Part shown: positions 8,171 to 18,349 of the stretch, piece after piece | Layout: each line of letters starts with the position of its first letter | Numbering within the stretch: position 1 is the first letter of the stretch | Made by a program: the position numbers and the translations under genes | From: Euglena gracilis | Taxonomy: Eukaryota > Euglenida > Euglenophyceae > Euglenales | DNA: 64,000 nucleotides | Direction: 5' to 3' | NCBI GenBank assembly: GCA_039621445.1 | Contig: CP154955.1 | Location: forward strand, 32,032,605-32,096,604 | Notes under the pieces: model-generated | Databases searched by the model: none | Seen by the model: only the letters and a program-made list of their open reading frames with translations | What the model was told of the DNA's origin: nothing

Positions 8171-9852
8171 GCCTCGCTCAGGCGCTCCATGCCCAGCGCC
8201 CGGGTCATCTCCGGGAGGAGGGCCTCCAGCGGTCGCCCCCCCCGGCGCGGCCGAAACGGCCGCCCCCAGCTGTCCCACCACCTCCCCCATCGCCGCCACG
8301 ACCCCGGATCGGGCCCAAGAAACGTCTCGCCCCCTACCCCCCAGTGGCGTGCACGGCAGCGTGGCCGGACATCCCCGACCACCCTCCTCCCTGGCTGCAC
8401 AAAGTGTGCTGCCTTCGCTGCACGTGGACGGACATAGAGGTGCTCTACCACCGCCAGAACAAGGCAGTGTCGACTCGTGTACCCTACCTGTCTTGTGCCG
8501 CGCTGCCTTACCAGGGGCGGGGGGAAAATCTGCTGACATGTGGAGACATTGAGTCTAATCCCGGACCCTGGTGTCTTCCAGGACCGGACTCTGGAGACCT
8601 CCTGCACATCCTACGCAGCCTCCAAATGAGTGACCTGTTTCTCATACGGCTCACCGACATGCCCCTGCCGGGCCCTGACGGGGGGCGACCCGCGCCTTTG
8701 CTGCCTACCTACTACTACGTCCGCTGCACCCTCTGCCGGTCTCACACTACCACGTCTGGAGCCGGTTGGTGCCTGCAGCACCAGTCCAGCTGCCCAGTGC
8801 TGTCGGAAGCAGAGGCCGACATCTACGGGGATCACCCAGCTACGGGGAGAGGAGAGGCGATCCTGACAGACGGTGATATCAACCCCCTGCCAGGACCTTC
8901 CTCCTCGCTTTCAGACTACATGCTGGACCCCATGTGGGTGCCATGGTGCCTTCACGAACTCGGTATCAGCCCGGACAGATGGCCGTCGGTGGACGCCTTT
9001 GCGGACAGGCACAACAGCCAGTTCGCCTCCTTCTGGGATGAGGCCACGAATGCCTTCCGCCAGCCATGGTGTCGGCCCGAGGCCCTGTGGATGAAAAAGC
9101 AAACCGCCAAAAAAAATTTCTGCATTCTCCTTCGCAACTGCTCCAACATGGCCTGCGACATGGTATACACGCCGTGGTCCTGGCTCCCCTGCCCTGCCCT
9201 GCCACACTTGCAGGCGGCGGCCGTGCGGTCCGCGCTGCTGCCTAAGGCCCCCCTCTTCCGCGTCCGCGGCACTGCGCTCCTTCCACACCCTCGCTGGCGC
9301 ACTTGGTGTCTCTACCTCCACATCAAGCCACCACCACACGACCCTCCGCGGACATCCGAAGGGCTGAAGCACCCGCCTCCTCCTGCCCAGCCACTTCGTC
9401 ACCGTCACGTCCCGTACCTCTGCTCCTACGATCTGCCCCCCATGAACGAATGGGTCCGCGATGCCTCTGACCCTGAACGTCCGTATGAACTCAACGTGGG
9501 CGGCCGGGATTTCGTCCTATGGGGCGATGGTCTCTGGGATTCTCGCTTCCAGCCCGAGGACCCATGCCCTTTCTGCAAGGGCTCCCATTGGCCGTGGGTG
9601 CGATGCAGTCTCCTGCACGACGCTGACGCCGTCTCGCTGCTCACACGTCAACCGACAATACGCGTGACCCGTGACACGTCCTGCTGTCGCAGCTCCCTGC
9701 TGCCGTCTCGACGCTGCAACGTCTGCAAAGCCCTGGCAGGCAGGGGATCCCTGCTAACATGCAGCGACATCCACCTCCACCCAGGACCTTCGGCCTCTTC
9801 GGTGACACGCAGCCCCCGCACCTCGCCCCTGCACACCTACCGGAGGGATTAA
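8029..9852 (+). CDS. LINE Cys-rich region with three 2A-like motifs
   Basis: The 607-codon ORF has no firm start of its own and probably continues from ORF1. At about residue 175 it carries LLTCGDIESNPGP, a complete 2A motif (D-I/V-E-x-N-P-G-P), which makes ribosomes skip a peptide bond. Two degenerate relatives follow: DGDINPLPGP near 8870 and CSDIHLHPGP near 9765. Between them are Cys/His segments such as CTLCRSHTTTSGAGWCLQH, CPFC...W.RCSLLHD and RRCNVCKAL, resembling zinc-binding knuckles. Repetition of Cys-block plus 2A suggests an internally duplicated module. The ORF stops inside the MITE-like insert (TAA at 9850), not at a native stop. Confidence 0.7.
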   Translation: MGIPRPGAGLRAPSPLVGRPPGERKGASPAPPPSPCPRRIPTRGGAIRLAQALHAQRPGHLREEGLQRSPPPARPKRPPPAVPPPPPSPPRPRIGPKKRLAPYPPVACTAAWPDIPDHPPPWLHKVCCLRCTWTDIEVLYHRQNKAVSTRVPYLSCAALPYQGRGENLLTCGDIESNPGPWCLPGPDSGDLLHILRSLQMSDLFLIRLTDMPLPGPDGGRPAPLLPTYYYVRCTLCRSHTTTSGAGWCLQHQSSCPVLSEAEADIYGDHPATGRGEAILTDGDINPLPGPSSSLSDYMLDPMWVPWCLHELGISPDRWPSVDAFADRHNSQFASFWDEATNAFRQPWCRPEALWMKKQTAKKNFCILLRNCSNMACDMVYTPWSWLPCPALPHLQAAAVRSALLPKAPLFRVRGTALLPHPRWRTWCLYLHIKPPPHDPPRTSEGLKHPPPPAQPLRHRHVPYLCSYDLPPMNEWVRDASDPERPYELNVGGRDFVLWGDGLWDSRFQPEDPCPFCKGSHWPWVRCSLLHDADAVSLLTRQPTIRVTRDTSCCRSSLLPSRRCNVCKALAGRGSLLTCSDIHLHPGPSASSVTRSPRTSPLHTYRRD

Positions 9853-10090
9853 AATACCGCGCTGCATTAATTACCGAATGGATTAATTTCGCTCACTGGG
9901 CGAGTTTCCATAACTGGCGATCTGGGCATCTTTCTGGCAGGGCGGCCAGAATTAGGATCAGGCAAAATTTAATCTGGATCGCGGGGTGGGTTTTTTCCGT
10001 CTCACAGCGAAACGATCAGGCGTCTGGCAGGTTTTATTAAAGAGCGGTATTAATCCCTTCGATATTACTACCGAGCGGTATTTTCATCCC
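9845..10090. mobile_element. 246-bp MITE-like insert with 16-bp inverted ends
   Basis: It starts GGGATTAAAATACCGC and ends GCGGTATTTTCATCCC, a terminal inverted repeat with one mismatch. Base composition (AT-rich, TTAATTAC steps) is unlike the GC-rich LINE on both sides. Length is 246, a multiple of 3, and the ORFs before and after are in the same frame, so the host ORF would be continuous without it. A sequence starting GATTAAAATACCGG at 23909 and TTTAATCCGG pieces at 21220-21290 may be relatives. No clear target duplication is seen and no transposase is encoded. Confidence 0.7.
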
Positions 10091-13000
10091 CCAGGTACCC
10101 CACACAGCCGCGCCCACCGCACAACCGGCTAGGGTCCTTCCGGACAGGTCGCACGAGTCTTCTGACCTGCGGCGACATCGAGAGCAACCCTGGACCCTCA
10201 GGTGACCGGCAGGCACCCACCGTCGGCAAGAAACGCAGCGCAGCACCGGCTAGTCCCAGGAACGCACCACCGGCCGAGTCTATTCCGGACCTAGCACACC
10301 CCGGCGACGACGTGCCAGCGACCATGGTCATCGACCGCAACGGCAATGGCTCGGACCTCCGCCAGATCAACGCCCCGCGTCTCATTATTCCACCGCAGCC
10401 GGCCAATCTGCAGGAGATCCTCCTTTGCCGCGCCAACACTGTCCTCCACGTCCCAGCTGCAAACCAGCGTGAGGTGACGGAGACCATGGCCGACGCTATC
10501 ATCGAGTATGTCACCAAACCAAATGGTGACACTCTCTTTGCCGTCATGGCTTTCCCCAAGCTGGTCCTGCGCACGGTCCCGACCAGTGGCCGGGAAGCAG
10601 CAGAGGATGTTTCCACAGCCATCTCCAGGCGCACCCAGCTGTTCAGGCAGGGCCAGTACCCGACATTAATGACAGAGCTCCGGTCGGCCACGAATCTGCC
10701 GCCCTCGTCGGTGGAGACACGCACTGCCAAAAAAGTGCGCGTCGAACCCTCGTCGGTGCCCGACGCTGTTCTCCGGCGCGCCCGCACTCTGGTGGGAGAA
10801 GGTGCTCCAGCCAAAGCCCTGCAGGTCCTTCTGTCCGAGGGAACGCACCGCTCCAGTGACCCTGCAGTGTGGGCCAAGCTGCGGGACCTGCACCCAACGG
10901 GTCGGCCAGTCAACCCCAATAACCTGCCGGGGAAGCTTCCGCCGTTCCCGGACGGTCAACGCATTCGGTGGGAGGAGCTCCTGCGCGAGGCCATCTTGCG
11001 CTTCCCACGCACATCATCCCCCGGCCCCTCCGGTCTGCGCCCCTGTCACTTACAAGACGCTGTCCGCCGCCCTGGTCACGGCGCACGCCTCCTGACAGCA
11101 CTGGGCCTGCTGGCCGCAGCATGGGTGGAGGGCAACCTGCCTTCGGACCACGCCCCAAGTTGGTGCTCCGCCAACCTGACCCCCCTGCGCAAAAAGGATG
11201 ACGGGGTAAGGCCGATCGCAGTGGGTGAAACCCTTCGCCGCTTGGTGGGAAAGGCGCTCCTTCACACCGGAGCCGCCAAGGACCAAGTTGCCCGGCTCAG
11301 CCCCCTTCAAGTTGGGGTGGGAGTCTCCAACGCAGCTGAATCCGTCGCCATCACGGCCCAAAATCTGGTCAGGAAGCTAGACCCCATGGGCAACTGGGCG
11401 GTCTTGCAGGTTGATTTGAAGAATGCCTTCAATACCCTTGACCGCACGGTGCTGCTCCAAGAAGCGCAAACGCGGACACCCGCGCTGTTCAACTACCTGC
11501 GGTTTGCGTACGGGCAACCGGCGCACTTGTTCAGCGACGGACGGGTTCTCCCATCCACCAGGGGCACGCACCAGGGCTGCCCTTTGGGCCCGATTGGCTT
11601 CGCAGTGGGTCTCCAAACCATAGTTGAAACAATTGCACAACAAGCGGAACTGCTCTGGTCTTCCTGGTACCTGGACGACGGCTTGCTGATCGGTGAGCCT
11701 GCGATGTTGCAGAAGTGCCTGGACTTTCTACGAGTGGAGGGCGAACGTACCGGGGTGCAACTGAATTTGGCCAAATGCGTGGCCTGGGGTCCTGCCGCAG
11801 CCCGCATTCCGGGGCGAGAGCACCTCCAGTTGGTACCCTGGACCGAGGGCTCTGGCATCACTGTCCTCGGCTGCCCAGTCGACTTCCCAACCACCGCGGG
11901 CCGCACGGCGGCTGCCTGGGCGGAAGCCACGGGCCGAATTGAGAAAGCCACTGACCTGGTCACCTCTGTTTCTGATCCACAGCTTGCGCACCACCTGCTC
12001 CGGTCCTGCTTGGATGGTTGCAAGGTAAACCACCTCCTACGCGCTTCAGACTCCTATGAGGCCCAAGAGGAAGTCGCTCGGTGCGGAGAGACCATCTTCA
12101 TCGCCTTTGAAGACATCCTTGGCCGAGCACTCAACGCCGACCAACGACAGCAGGCAGCCCTCCCCCTCTCTGACGGCGGATGCGGTCTTCGCATCCCCGC
12201 CGCCTGTCAGGGTGCGGCTCGCATCGCGGCTTTATGCCACTACTACACCCACGGACACAAGAAGGTTGCCTGCCCTGCTTACGTCGCTGCCCCGTCCGAA
12301 CGCATCTGTCAGCAACCCGCCAACGACCTCTGTTCCACGCTGGGCCCCCAGCACCCCGAAAGCCAACGGCTCCTAACCACCGCGTCCTTCGCCTCAGCCT
12401 CGGGTAATGACACCTCGCAGCGATGGTGGCAGACCCAGCTCTCCCGGACCACGGTGGACGGTCTGCTGAGCCGGATCCCTGCAAGAGATCAAGCCCGGCT
12501 GATGGAGCAAGCGCATGGCATCGGTCACGGGTGGATGGTCGCCACACCCAACGAGGCCCTTCACACCACAATTGACGCGGCCGACTACCGCCTGGGTCTG
12601 AGCTGGTGGCTGGGCCTCCCCCTGGCTGAAGCCAACGGGACATGCGCAGGCTGCCAGAGTACCACGGATATTTATGGTGACCATGAGATTTGCTGTATCC
12701 GGAACAATTTCGCCAACAGGCACAATGCCGTCCAGGACGCCCTTTTTAACCTCCTGTCCGCAAACGGCCAAAGTGTACAGCGCGAAGTTCAGGTGCCCAA
12801 TCAACCGGACACCTCGCTCCGGCCAGCCGATCTATTGCTCGCCACCTGGCAAGATGGCAAACCCACAGCTGTCGATCTGACCGTTGCGCACGGGTGGCAA
12901 GCTGCAGAGAGAAGTGGGACCCGGGAACGCTGGATAACCTTCCTTAAGCGTCGGGAGCAAGCGAAACACGCCAAATACGATGTCCCATGTCGCAACGGCG

Positions 13001-13209
13001 GTTGGTCATTCGCCACTGTGGCAATGGGCACGTGGGGTGGGCTGGGACCGGAAAGTGCCAAACTACTGGCCAGAATGGTAAAACGGACCGCTACGTGGGA
13101 GCAGGGTGACGTGCGTTGCACACGACAGGCTGAAGGCTATCAGCTTATCGCGTTGGCCCTCTTCCGCCAAGTGGCACAGATGCTACGCCCGAAACACTTC
13201 CTTCGTTGA
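10091..13209 (+). CDS. LINE reverse transcriptase with restriction-like endonuclease
   Basis: The reading frame is open from about 10091, and the first internal ATG is at 10312. A fourth 2A motif (LLTCGDIESNPGP, about 10158-10196) sits at its start, so the enzyme is probably released from the upstream polyprotein. RT blocks: PGPSGLRP (about 11018), VDLKNAFNTLDR (block with first catalytic Asp, 11410-11445), GTHQGCPLGP (11563), WYLDDGLL (catalytic YLDD, 11665-11690), NLAKC (11765). After a thumb-like region comes the C-terminal domain: a zinc-knuckle-like C..C...DIYGDHEICC...RHN (12645-12725), then the PD-(D/E)xK-like nuclease RPADLLL...AVDLTVAHG (12820-12895). This is the restriction-like endonuclease arrangement of early-branching LINEs. 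The catalytic residues I can place look intact. Stop TGA at 13207. Confidence 0.9.
10155..10200 (+). other. 2A-like ribosome-skipping motif before the RT
   Basis: Reads LLTCGDIESNPGP, matching the conserved 2A core at every position. Known 2A peptides cause co-translational separation between the last Gly and Pro. It is identical in sequence to the motif at 8531-8569. Confidence 0.85.
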
Positions 13210-13645
13210 CCTCTCTGACCGACTCCGCGCTGATCGCGTCAACACGCCCGCCGGTCACCACAACGCCCGGAAAAAGGAATCGAGGCCCGGGAACCAAACG
13301 GTGGCTCACAAAGCCGCCAAACGGTGGCCCTCAAAGCCACCCAACCGCCCACAACCATGCCCCACAGCCGCGAACGTGATCTCCCCGATAACGGACCAGG
13401 TTGCCCGAAGGGCACCAACCCCACCAGCAGTCGACCCCCGGCACTTACACGACCGCCTTGAAGCCCACTGGCCCCGCTGCTAATCCCCCTTACCCCCTAC
13501 CTTGCCACCGCACACAACCACACTGCCCATGGGCTGCGCCCATCTGTACATAGCCCCCCTCCCTCGAACTCTGGCAAACCCAGTAGGCTGTGCCGCTGGT
13601 CGGTGGACTCGGTTCGCCCCACCACCGTATATACAACCAATTCTG
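13210..13645 (+). other. LINE 3' UTR
   Basis: GC-rich, without a long ORF. It contains CAACCCGCC-type linkers, then a conserved end including AGTAGGCTGTGCCGCTGGTC and GGTGGACTCGGTTCGCCCCA. The end is shared with three minus-strand truncated copies at 26.3, 26.7 and 27.6 kb. No poly(A) tail is seen at the junction. Confidence 0.75.
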
Positions 13646-13905
13646 GTATGTCAGAAAGGTGTTTCTCCCTCTTGGAATTCCTTGTTTATCTTTATTCTGA
13701 CTTCAGGTACAAACTATTTGAAGGACAAGGAATGCAGTTATGCAAGAGTTTTTGAACAGTGAAGCAGGTACGCCCATCTAAAAGTGTCTTTTAAAGAATG
13801 ATTCTATTGGTCTTTTCTAGTGCATCTGGACCACTTTCAAAAATTTGGCATTTTCTCCAAAATTTGGTCCGCTGGGTGACAATTTTGAGTCCCACCCTCT
13901 TGTAA
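13646..13905. other. Non-coding spacer
   Basis: AT-rich sequence with no gene or clear repeat apart from TTTTGAGTCCCACCC before the next hairpin array. Confidence 0.4.
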
Positions 13906-15275
13906 CCGTGAATAGAGGCCCGGTGCCTGCCCTGTTTTTCGTGGGTGTGAACACGAAAAACAGGGCATATTTTCAATTCACGAAAATATGCCCTGTTTTT
14001 CGTGAATACCTATTCACGAAAAACAGGGCATATTTTCGTGAATAGGAATTTTAACTGAAATGAAACCCAAAAACCTGTCAATCCCATCAATCGAAAGCTC
14101 TTCTCAAGGGCTTTTTACAGATGGCCACAGGAATCAGCAATACTGCACACAGCGCTTATTTTCAGCGATCGTGCATTCCAAATTTTGACATCCTAATTTG
14201 TGAAATCCCACACCTGAGGTGCCATACAGCATATCAATTGAAAGCTTTCCCCATGAGCTTTCGTTTGGTACCCTCAGAACTCAGCCACACTGCACAGCGC
14301 CCTAAAAATTGCCAATCGCAATGTTCCGACCCTTTTCGCAAATTCCAAAACCCACTGTTCACCTGCCATGTTGCCCCTTGATCGATAGCCCTTCTCGAGG
14401 GCTTTCAGCAGATGGCCTTAGATTTCAGCCGTGCTGCATGGTACTCCATTTCAGAAATTCGCCAAATTTGACCAAATGGAAAGTGTTGCACAAAATCCCC
14501 CAATTTCTGACCAAATACCCCCAAAAACTGCTCAGATATGATTATATGGTTGCCACATGTCTAAAACCCATTTTGGACACTTTTTGGCACTTTTCATTTT
14601 GGGTCCCCTGGACGCAAAATGGACCAATGAACCGGCATCCAATGGACCAGCATTGGACGCCGGTTCGGGCGTGAAGCCAGAGCCCCAATACACAGTTTTG
14701 GGGGTTGTGGCAACATTCGGTCCATGGTGTTTGCGGCTTTCTTCGCCATTTTTGCAAGAACAGACTGAGGAACAACACAAGCAATGTGGATAAAATACCG
14801 ACCCTCTGTGATCCGTTAGGCTCTAAAGAGAATATCGGCGTCAGGCCAAGCATTGTGGGGGCCTTTGGGGGGGACCGTGCGCCTTCGGCGCCCAGTCCCC
14901 CCCCCCCAAAGTGCCCCCCAATTACTTGGCCCAACGCCCATTTCTCGTTTTCCAGGACCAGCGGTGCCATGTGGGTATGATTCGGGTCATTTGGACACCA
15001 TTTCTACAGACCTGTTTCTATTCACAAAAAACAGGGCATATTTTCAATTCACGAAAATATGCCCTGTTTTTTGTGAATAGATATTCACGAAAAACAGGGC
15101 ATATTTTTGTGAATAGGATTTTTGGGTGAAAAATGACAAAAAAATGCCCGAAAACCTGGCGTGAAGCACACCCACGAAAAACAGGGCAGGCGCCGGGCCT
15201 TTCTATTCACGGTTACAGAAAAATTGTGGGCTATAACCCGTATTCAGGCCGTATAACGGGTCAAGGGCGCCTGCG
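13906..15275. mobile_element. Scrambled, mostly inverted copy of the 1.6-3.4 kb element
   Basis: The segments correspond to 1.6-3.4 kb but are mostly inverted and reordered. 14450-14610 is the reverse complement of about 1690-1830. 14636-14692 is the GAACCGGC module. 14697-14775 is the reverse complement of 2385-2463 (start of the family A ORF). 13925-14042 and 15020-15195 carry the ACAGGGCATATT hairpins. 15168-15272 is the GGCGCCGGGCCT module with tail. I infer a dispersed element family whose copies are built from shared blocks. No intact gene remains here. Confidence 0.6.
14085..14145. repeat. AAGCTCTTCTCAAGGGCTTT module, copy 2
   Basis: Matches 5070-5130 over about 55 bp, including ACAGATGGCCACAGGA and TCAGCAATAC. 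A diverged relative lies at 14380-14430. Confidence 0.75.
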
Positions 15276-16160
15276 TGTGGTATGTCTTCGTATAGTGTGG
15301 CATGTCTTCTGTTGGGAGTTCTGTTTTTTATATCATTTTCTGAGCGTCCTCGTGGTTTTCTGGTCGTGTTTTACAGTTTTGGAACTTTTGCTGCCATTTC
15401 ACAGAGCTCCAGCTGCAGTTCTGTGTCTTGGGCCTGCTGATTTGGGGACATTTTGACCTTGCATTCTGTGTTTTCTTGCTTTCCAATTTACTTTCCTCGC
15501 CTTCAAACTGCAAATCTGTAAATTGAACCCCCGAACTGCCATTGCGTCATGTTTTTTTGTATCACATTGCCTGTCATCTTTTTTTTGTCTTTCGTCTATC
15601 ATCCTTGCCTCACAGGTTGAAGTGTGAAGAAGCAGAAGATGAACCAAGAAGAGACGAAGAGTAATGAAGTGAAGGATTTTGAACTTTTTTTGTCTTTGTC
15701 AGGGTCCTTTGGCATTTTACAGAAAAACACAGGACCCTGTTGCTGTAAACTGTGCTCTCTTCTTTGTTGCAATGTTCACCTTTGCTTTTTGCCTTTGCAG
15801 TTCAACAAGGTTGTTTGATTGTTTTTTTGCCAAGAAAAAGGCTTTGTTGTAGCGTTCTTGTTCTGAAAACATTCTGTTGAGCCCCCCCCCCCCAGTTTGG
15901 TGCCATCTTGGGCCAGACCGTGGGCCCACGTGTTGGTTTTTGTTCTAAAAGAATTCTTTGAGACTGCCCCAGTTTGGGAAGCACTTTTTATGCCACAGGT
16001 GGGAACCAGTTTTGGTGCCACACGTGGGGACCAGTTTTTTTGGGGGGGGGGGCCTCCCTCCGTCAGGTTTCTTTTTTTGTCCGGAGAACCCGTGGGATAA
16101 AGCCAACAGGCGGGCCGCAGTTCGGTCTGAACATTCAGCCCGGTGACCTTGTGCGAGCAA
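15276..16160. other. Non-coding AT-rich region with degenerate GTGCCACA repeats
   Basis: No gene is supported. From about 15965 to 16040 a unit TTTTGGTGCCACACGTGGGG repeats two to three times. It resembles the longer array at 22990-23640. Runs of C (15887-15896) and G (16039-16050) flank the end. Confidence 0.4.
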
Positions 16161-16400
16161 GTTTTGGCACGGGCGAACTTAGTCCCGTCCAGAACACACA
16201 CACTTTTTCCTACTCCAGCCATGACTGCGTGCGGCGTGCGTATTGTTTGGTCTGGATAGCCGGGCGGCTAGCGAAAGTGGCTTTCATCTGGACGGACAGC
16301 TGGGGGCAGGCATGTTGGCTGGCTAGGTTGGTCTGCCAGCCGGCTAGGTTGGTCTGGCCAGCCGGCTAAGTTGGTCCGGCCAAACGCCCCCGTTACCCCA
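16161..16400 (+). repeat. LINE-leader-like repeat
   Basis: It has the same block order as the LINE leader at 6130-6210: GGCTAG, TTTCATCTGGACGGACAGCT, then GGCTAGGTTGGTCTG. Two further copies of the last block follow (GCCGGCTAGGTTGGTCTGGC). It may be the start of another, different element whose ORF follows. Confidence 0.5.
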
Positions 16401-17205
16401 GCCACAATTTCTGTCTACCACCGCTCACGTTTGGTCGCACCCATCAAGGCCGCAAAAGTTTTGTGTGGGGTGAAGTTGGAGGGCTCTGTGGGACCACATG
16501 TTGGCAGCGCTGACATTGTCCCCTCGGACACTGATGTTGTTCCGGTCCCACCGTGCATTGCGGTGGGCAGAAGGCAATCGGCCAAGGGCAAGGAGCGCGT
16601 GAAGCGTCCTCGGACCCCGACGCCCCCGCCAGGCCTCCTCACGCCGCCATCGTCCCCAAGGGTGGTGAAATCTCCTGACTGGTGTGTTTGTTCCCTTCAT
16701 TTCAGTCAACTATGATTTGTCCTTCAGTCTGCGTCCAGCCATTCCGGCTATTGACGTGGATTCGGACGACAACGACTTGGACTTGTCCGAGGTGCTCACC
16801 CAGCCGTCTGAAAAGGATTGGCTCACAGAGGAGCAGCGCCGAGCTGCGGAGGCACAGGTTCGTCGTTTCTGCAAAAAAAAACGGCCACTGTGTTTCAACA
16901 TTCTCCCAGATCGCCAACCCGCCTCTCAAGCGGAATCTGAAGTTGGAGGATATGGGGGCTGCCGACGACAGTACGAGCTCCTCACGCAATGCAGCAAAGT
17001 GGTCGTCCTATCTGAATTGGCAAGCGGACCCTGCGCCGGAAGGCGCAGCTGCAAACCAAATTCTGTCCGCTGTCCCCTCCATGTTCCCTCCCGCACCCCA
17101 CCAAAGGGGTCGTTGGTGCAAACCGGGCTGGGGCCGATGCACACCACGAGGGTGCGACCACCAGCCCCGGCTCTCTCCCCTTGTGGTTCCCACGCCTTCT
17201 GAATG
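16401..17205 (+). pseudogene. Unknown acidic/proline-rich protein, frame-broken
   Basis: Coding-like sequence runs in pieces. 16371-16715 is basic then Pro-rich (RPRTPTPPPGLLTPPSSPRV). 16705-16880 is acidic with a helix (DVDSDDNDLDLSEVLTQPSE, then TEEQRRAAEAQVRRF). The reading then switches frame at an A run (16876-16884) to continue AADDSTSSSRNAAKWSSYLN. It lies just after a LINE-like leader and could be an ORF1 of another element. No domain is recognised. Confidence 0.35.
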
Positions 17206-17775
17206 GTTATGTCTTCTCCTCCGCTAACCACAGCCCCTCTCCCCGGAGCGCTCGGCGCAAACCACTCTGCCCCGCACCAGGCCTCTGCTTAAGGATTTGG
17301 AGGACCCCAGGGGGGGGGGGGGGGCTACAGCTAGCCTGAAATCAGTCAATCAGTTGATTTCCAGCGGCACCCCGCGAAGGGAGTCGTGTGTTGGCAACCT
17401 CAGGCAGCAGAACACTCTGGTCTGGTGTATTTTTTGTCCAGTGAAATGTCCGGCGCAGACCGCCGGACTTTTTGGGGCCCAAAAACCTGCCAGACTGCCC
17501 ACGTTTTTCGCAATTTCGGGATTTTTTGAGAACAAAAATTTTGGGAATAATTTAGCAAAAGGCAATATCAGAATACAGCAATACAGTGTGCCACGTAAAT
17601 TTTCAAACCCTAAAAAGAACGTCAAAAAGACGGTGGCACCCGAAGCTCCTCAGAACCGTCCCAAATCATATCCCAGAGTTGCGAGCACAGGTGGAGAGGT
17701 AGTTAAGTTAAGTGATAGAAAATTTCCAGTGGGAGGGATTTGGGGGGGGGCAGCTAGCTTTTTTTTCAGCTTGTG
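17206..17775. other. Non-coding or unrecognised region
   Basis: An ORF of 192 codons (17297-17875) crosses a G run and a repeat and has no motif I know. I do not call it a gene. Confidence 0.35.
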
Positions 17776-17779
17776 GAAA

Positions 17780-17965
17780 TACCATGCCCCCCCCATATTG
17801 TACCCCCCCCATAATGTACCCCCCCCCATTGGATTGACTGTGTATGGTTTCGATTGGAGTGACCATGGACCATGACCTTGGCCCCCCCCATATTGTACCC
17901 CCCCATAATGTACCTCCCCCCCCAGAAAATGGCTCCCAGGGGGGGGGGGTACAATATGGGGGGGG
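17780..17965. repeat. Poly-C/G-bracketed ATATTGTACC / ATAATGTACC repeats
   Basis: Five cores of CCCCATATTGTACCCCCC or CATAATGTACCCCC, the last inverted (GGGGTACAATATGGGG). They are separated by C or G runs and one 55-bp spacer. Same style as the clusters at 3.8, 5.2, 21.1, 25.3 and 59.9 kb but with a different core. Confidence 0.75.
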
Positions 17966-18261
17966 GCATGGTACCAACCCAGTCTCCTGGGGCCCTTAAG
18001 AAAAGGCCTGATTTGCGTACTCTCTCACCCGGAAAAGCAGCGTCCCACTGTCCAGGCGTTCATAGATGCATGCGCGATACCCTGATGGCACCCCCTTGGC
18101 AGAATGCCCCAGTAATTATCAGCATCTGCTCAGATATTGTTCAGGTCTCCAGTAGTGCATTATTCCTCTTGATTAAATGGATCCTAATTTTCCGCCAAGT
18201 GCAGTTTAGAAAAAATACGCAGGGCTGACGAGTTGCAACAGGACGCACTTACTGTATCGAG

Positions 18262-18320
18262 AACTGTGTCCCAGACACCGGTTCGGGCGTGAAACTTGTG
18301 CCTGGGACACCGGTGGGGGG
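18262..18320. repeat. ACCGGTTCGGGCGTGAAAC module
   Basis: The core GACACCGGTTCGGGCGTGAA is followed by TGCCTGGGACACCGGT. Inverted relatives are at 18955-19075, and a partial one (CGTGAAACCTGTGCCTAGGA) is at 20729. Confidence 0.65.
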
Positions 18321-18349
18321 TTGGTACGCCGTGGCGAGGGCATAGTGGG

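Larger units (their letters stand above)
6061..13645 (+). mobile_element. Non-LTR retrotransposon with 2A motifs and restriction-like endonuclease
   Basis: This is a near full-length LINE. Parts in order: GGAC-rich leader (6088-6203), basic Gln/Pro-rich ORF1 region (6290-about 8170, with frame breaks), a 2A- and Cys-rich region (8029-9852), a 246-bp insert (9845-10090), the reverse transcriptase and endonuclease ORF (to 13209), and a 3' UTR ending about 13640 at TCGGTTCGCCCCACCACCGT. That same 3' end occurs in minus-strand copies at 26317, 26694 and 27624, which fixes the boundary. No introns are seen, in contrast with the Helitron gene. The 5' boundary is inferred from a similar leader at about 16240-16385. 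Confidence 0.85.

Noticed and set aside
7271-8437. Separate second gene overlapping LINE ORF1
   Set aside because: Only its middle part looks like protein. Position and direction fit a frameshifted continuation of ORF1 better than an independent gene.
9845-10090. Bacterial insertion sequence or cloning contamination in the LINE
   Set aside because: Composition first suggested bacterial DNA, but the 16-bp inverted ends, lack of a transposase ORF and related sequences at 21.2 and 23.9 kb favour a host MITE.
16680-16706. A possible 24-nt GT...AG intron (GTGTGTTTG...TTTCAG) in the 16.4-kb ORF
   Set aside because: Too short for a conventional intron. The flanking ORFs can be explained by frame breaks at A runs, and no conserved protein confirms the join.
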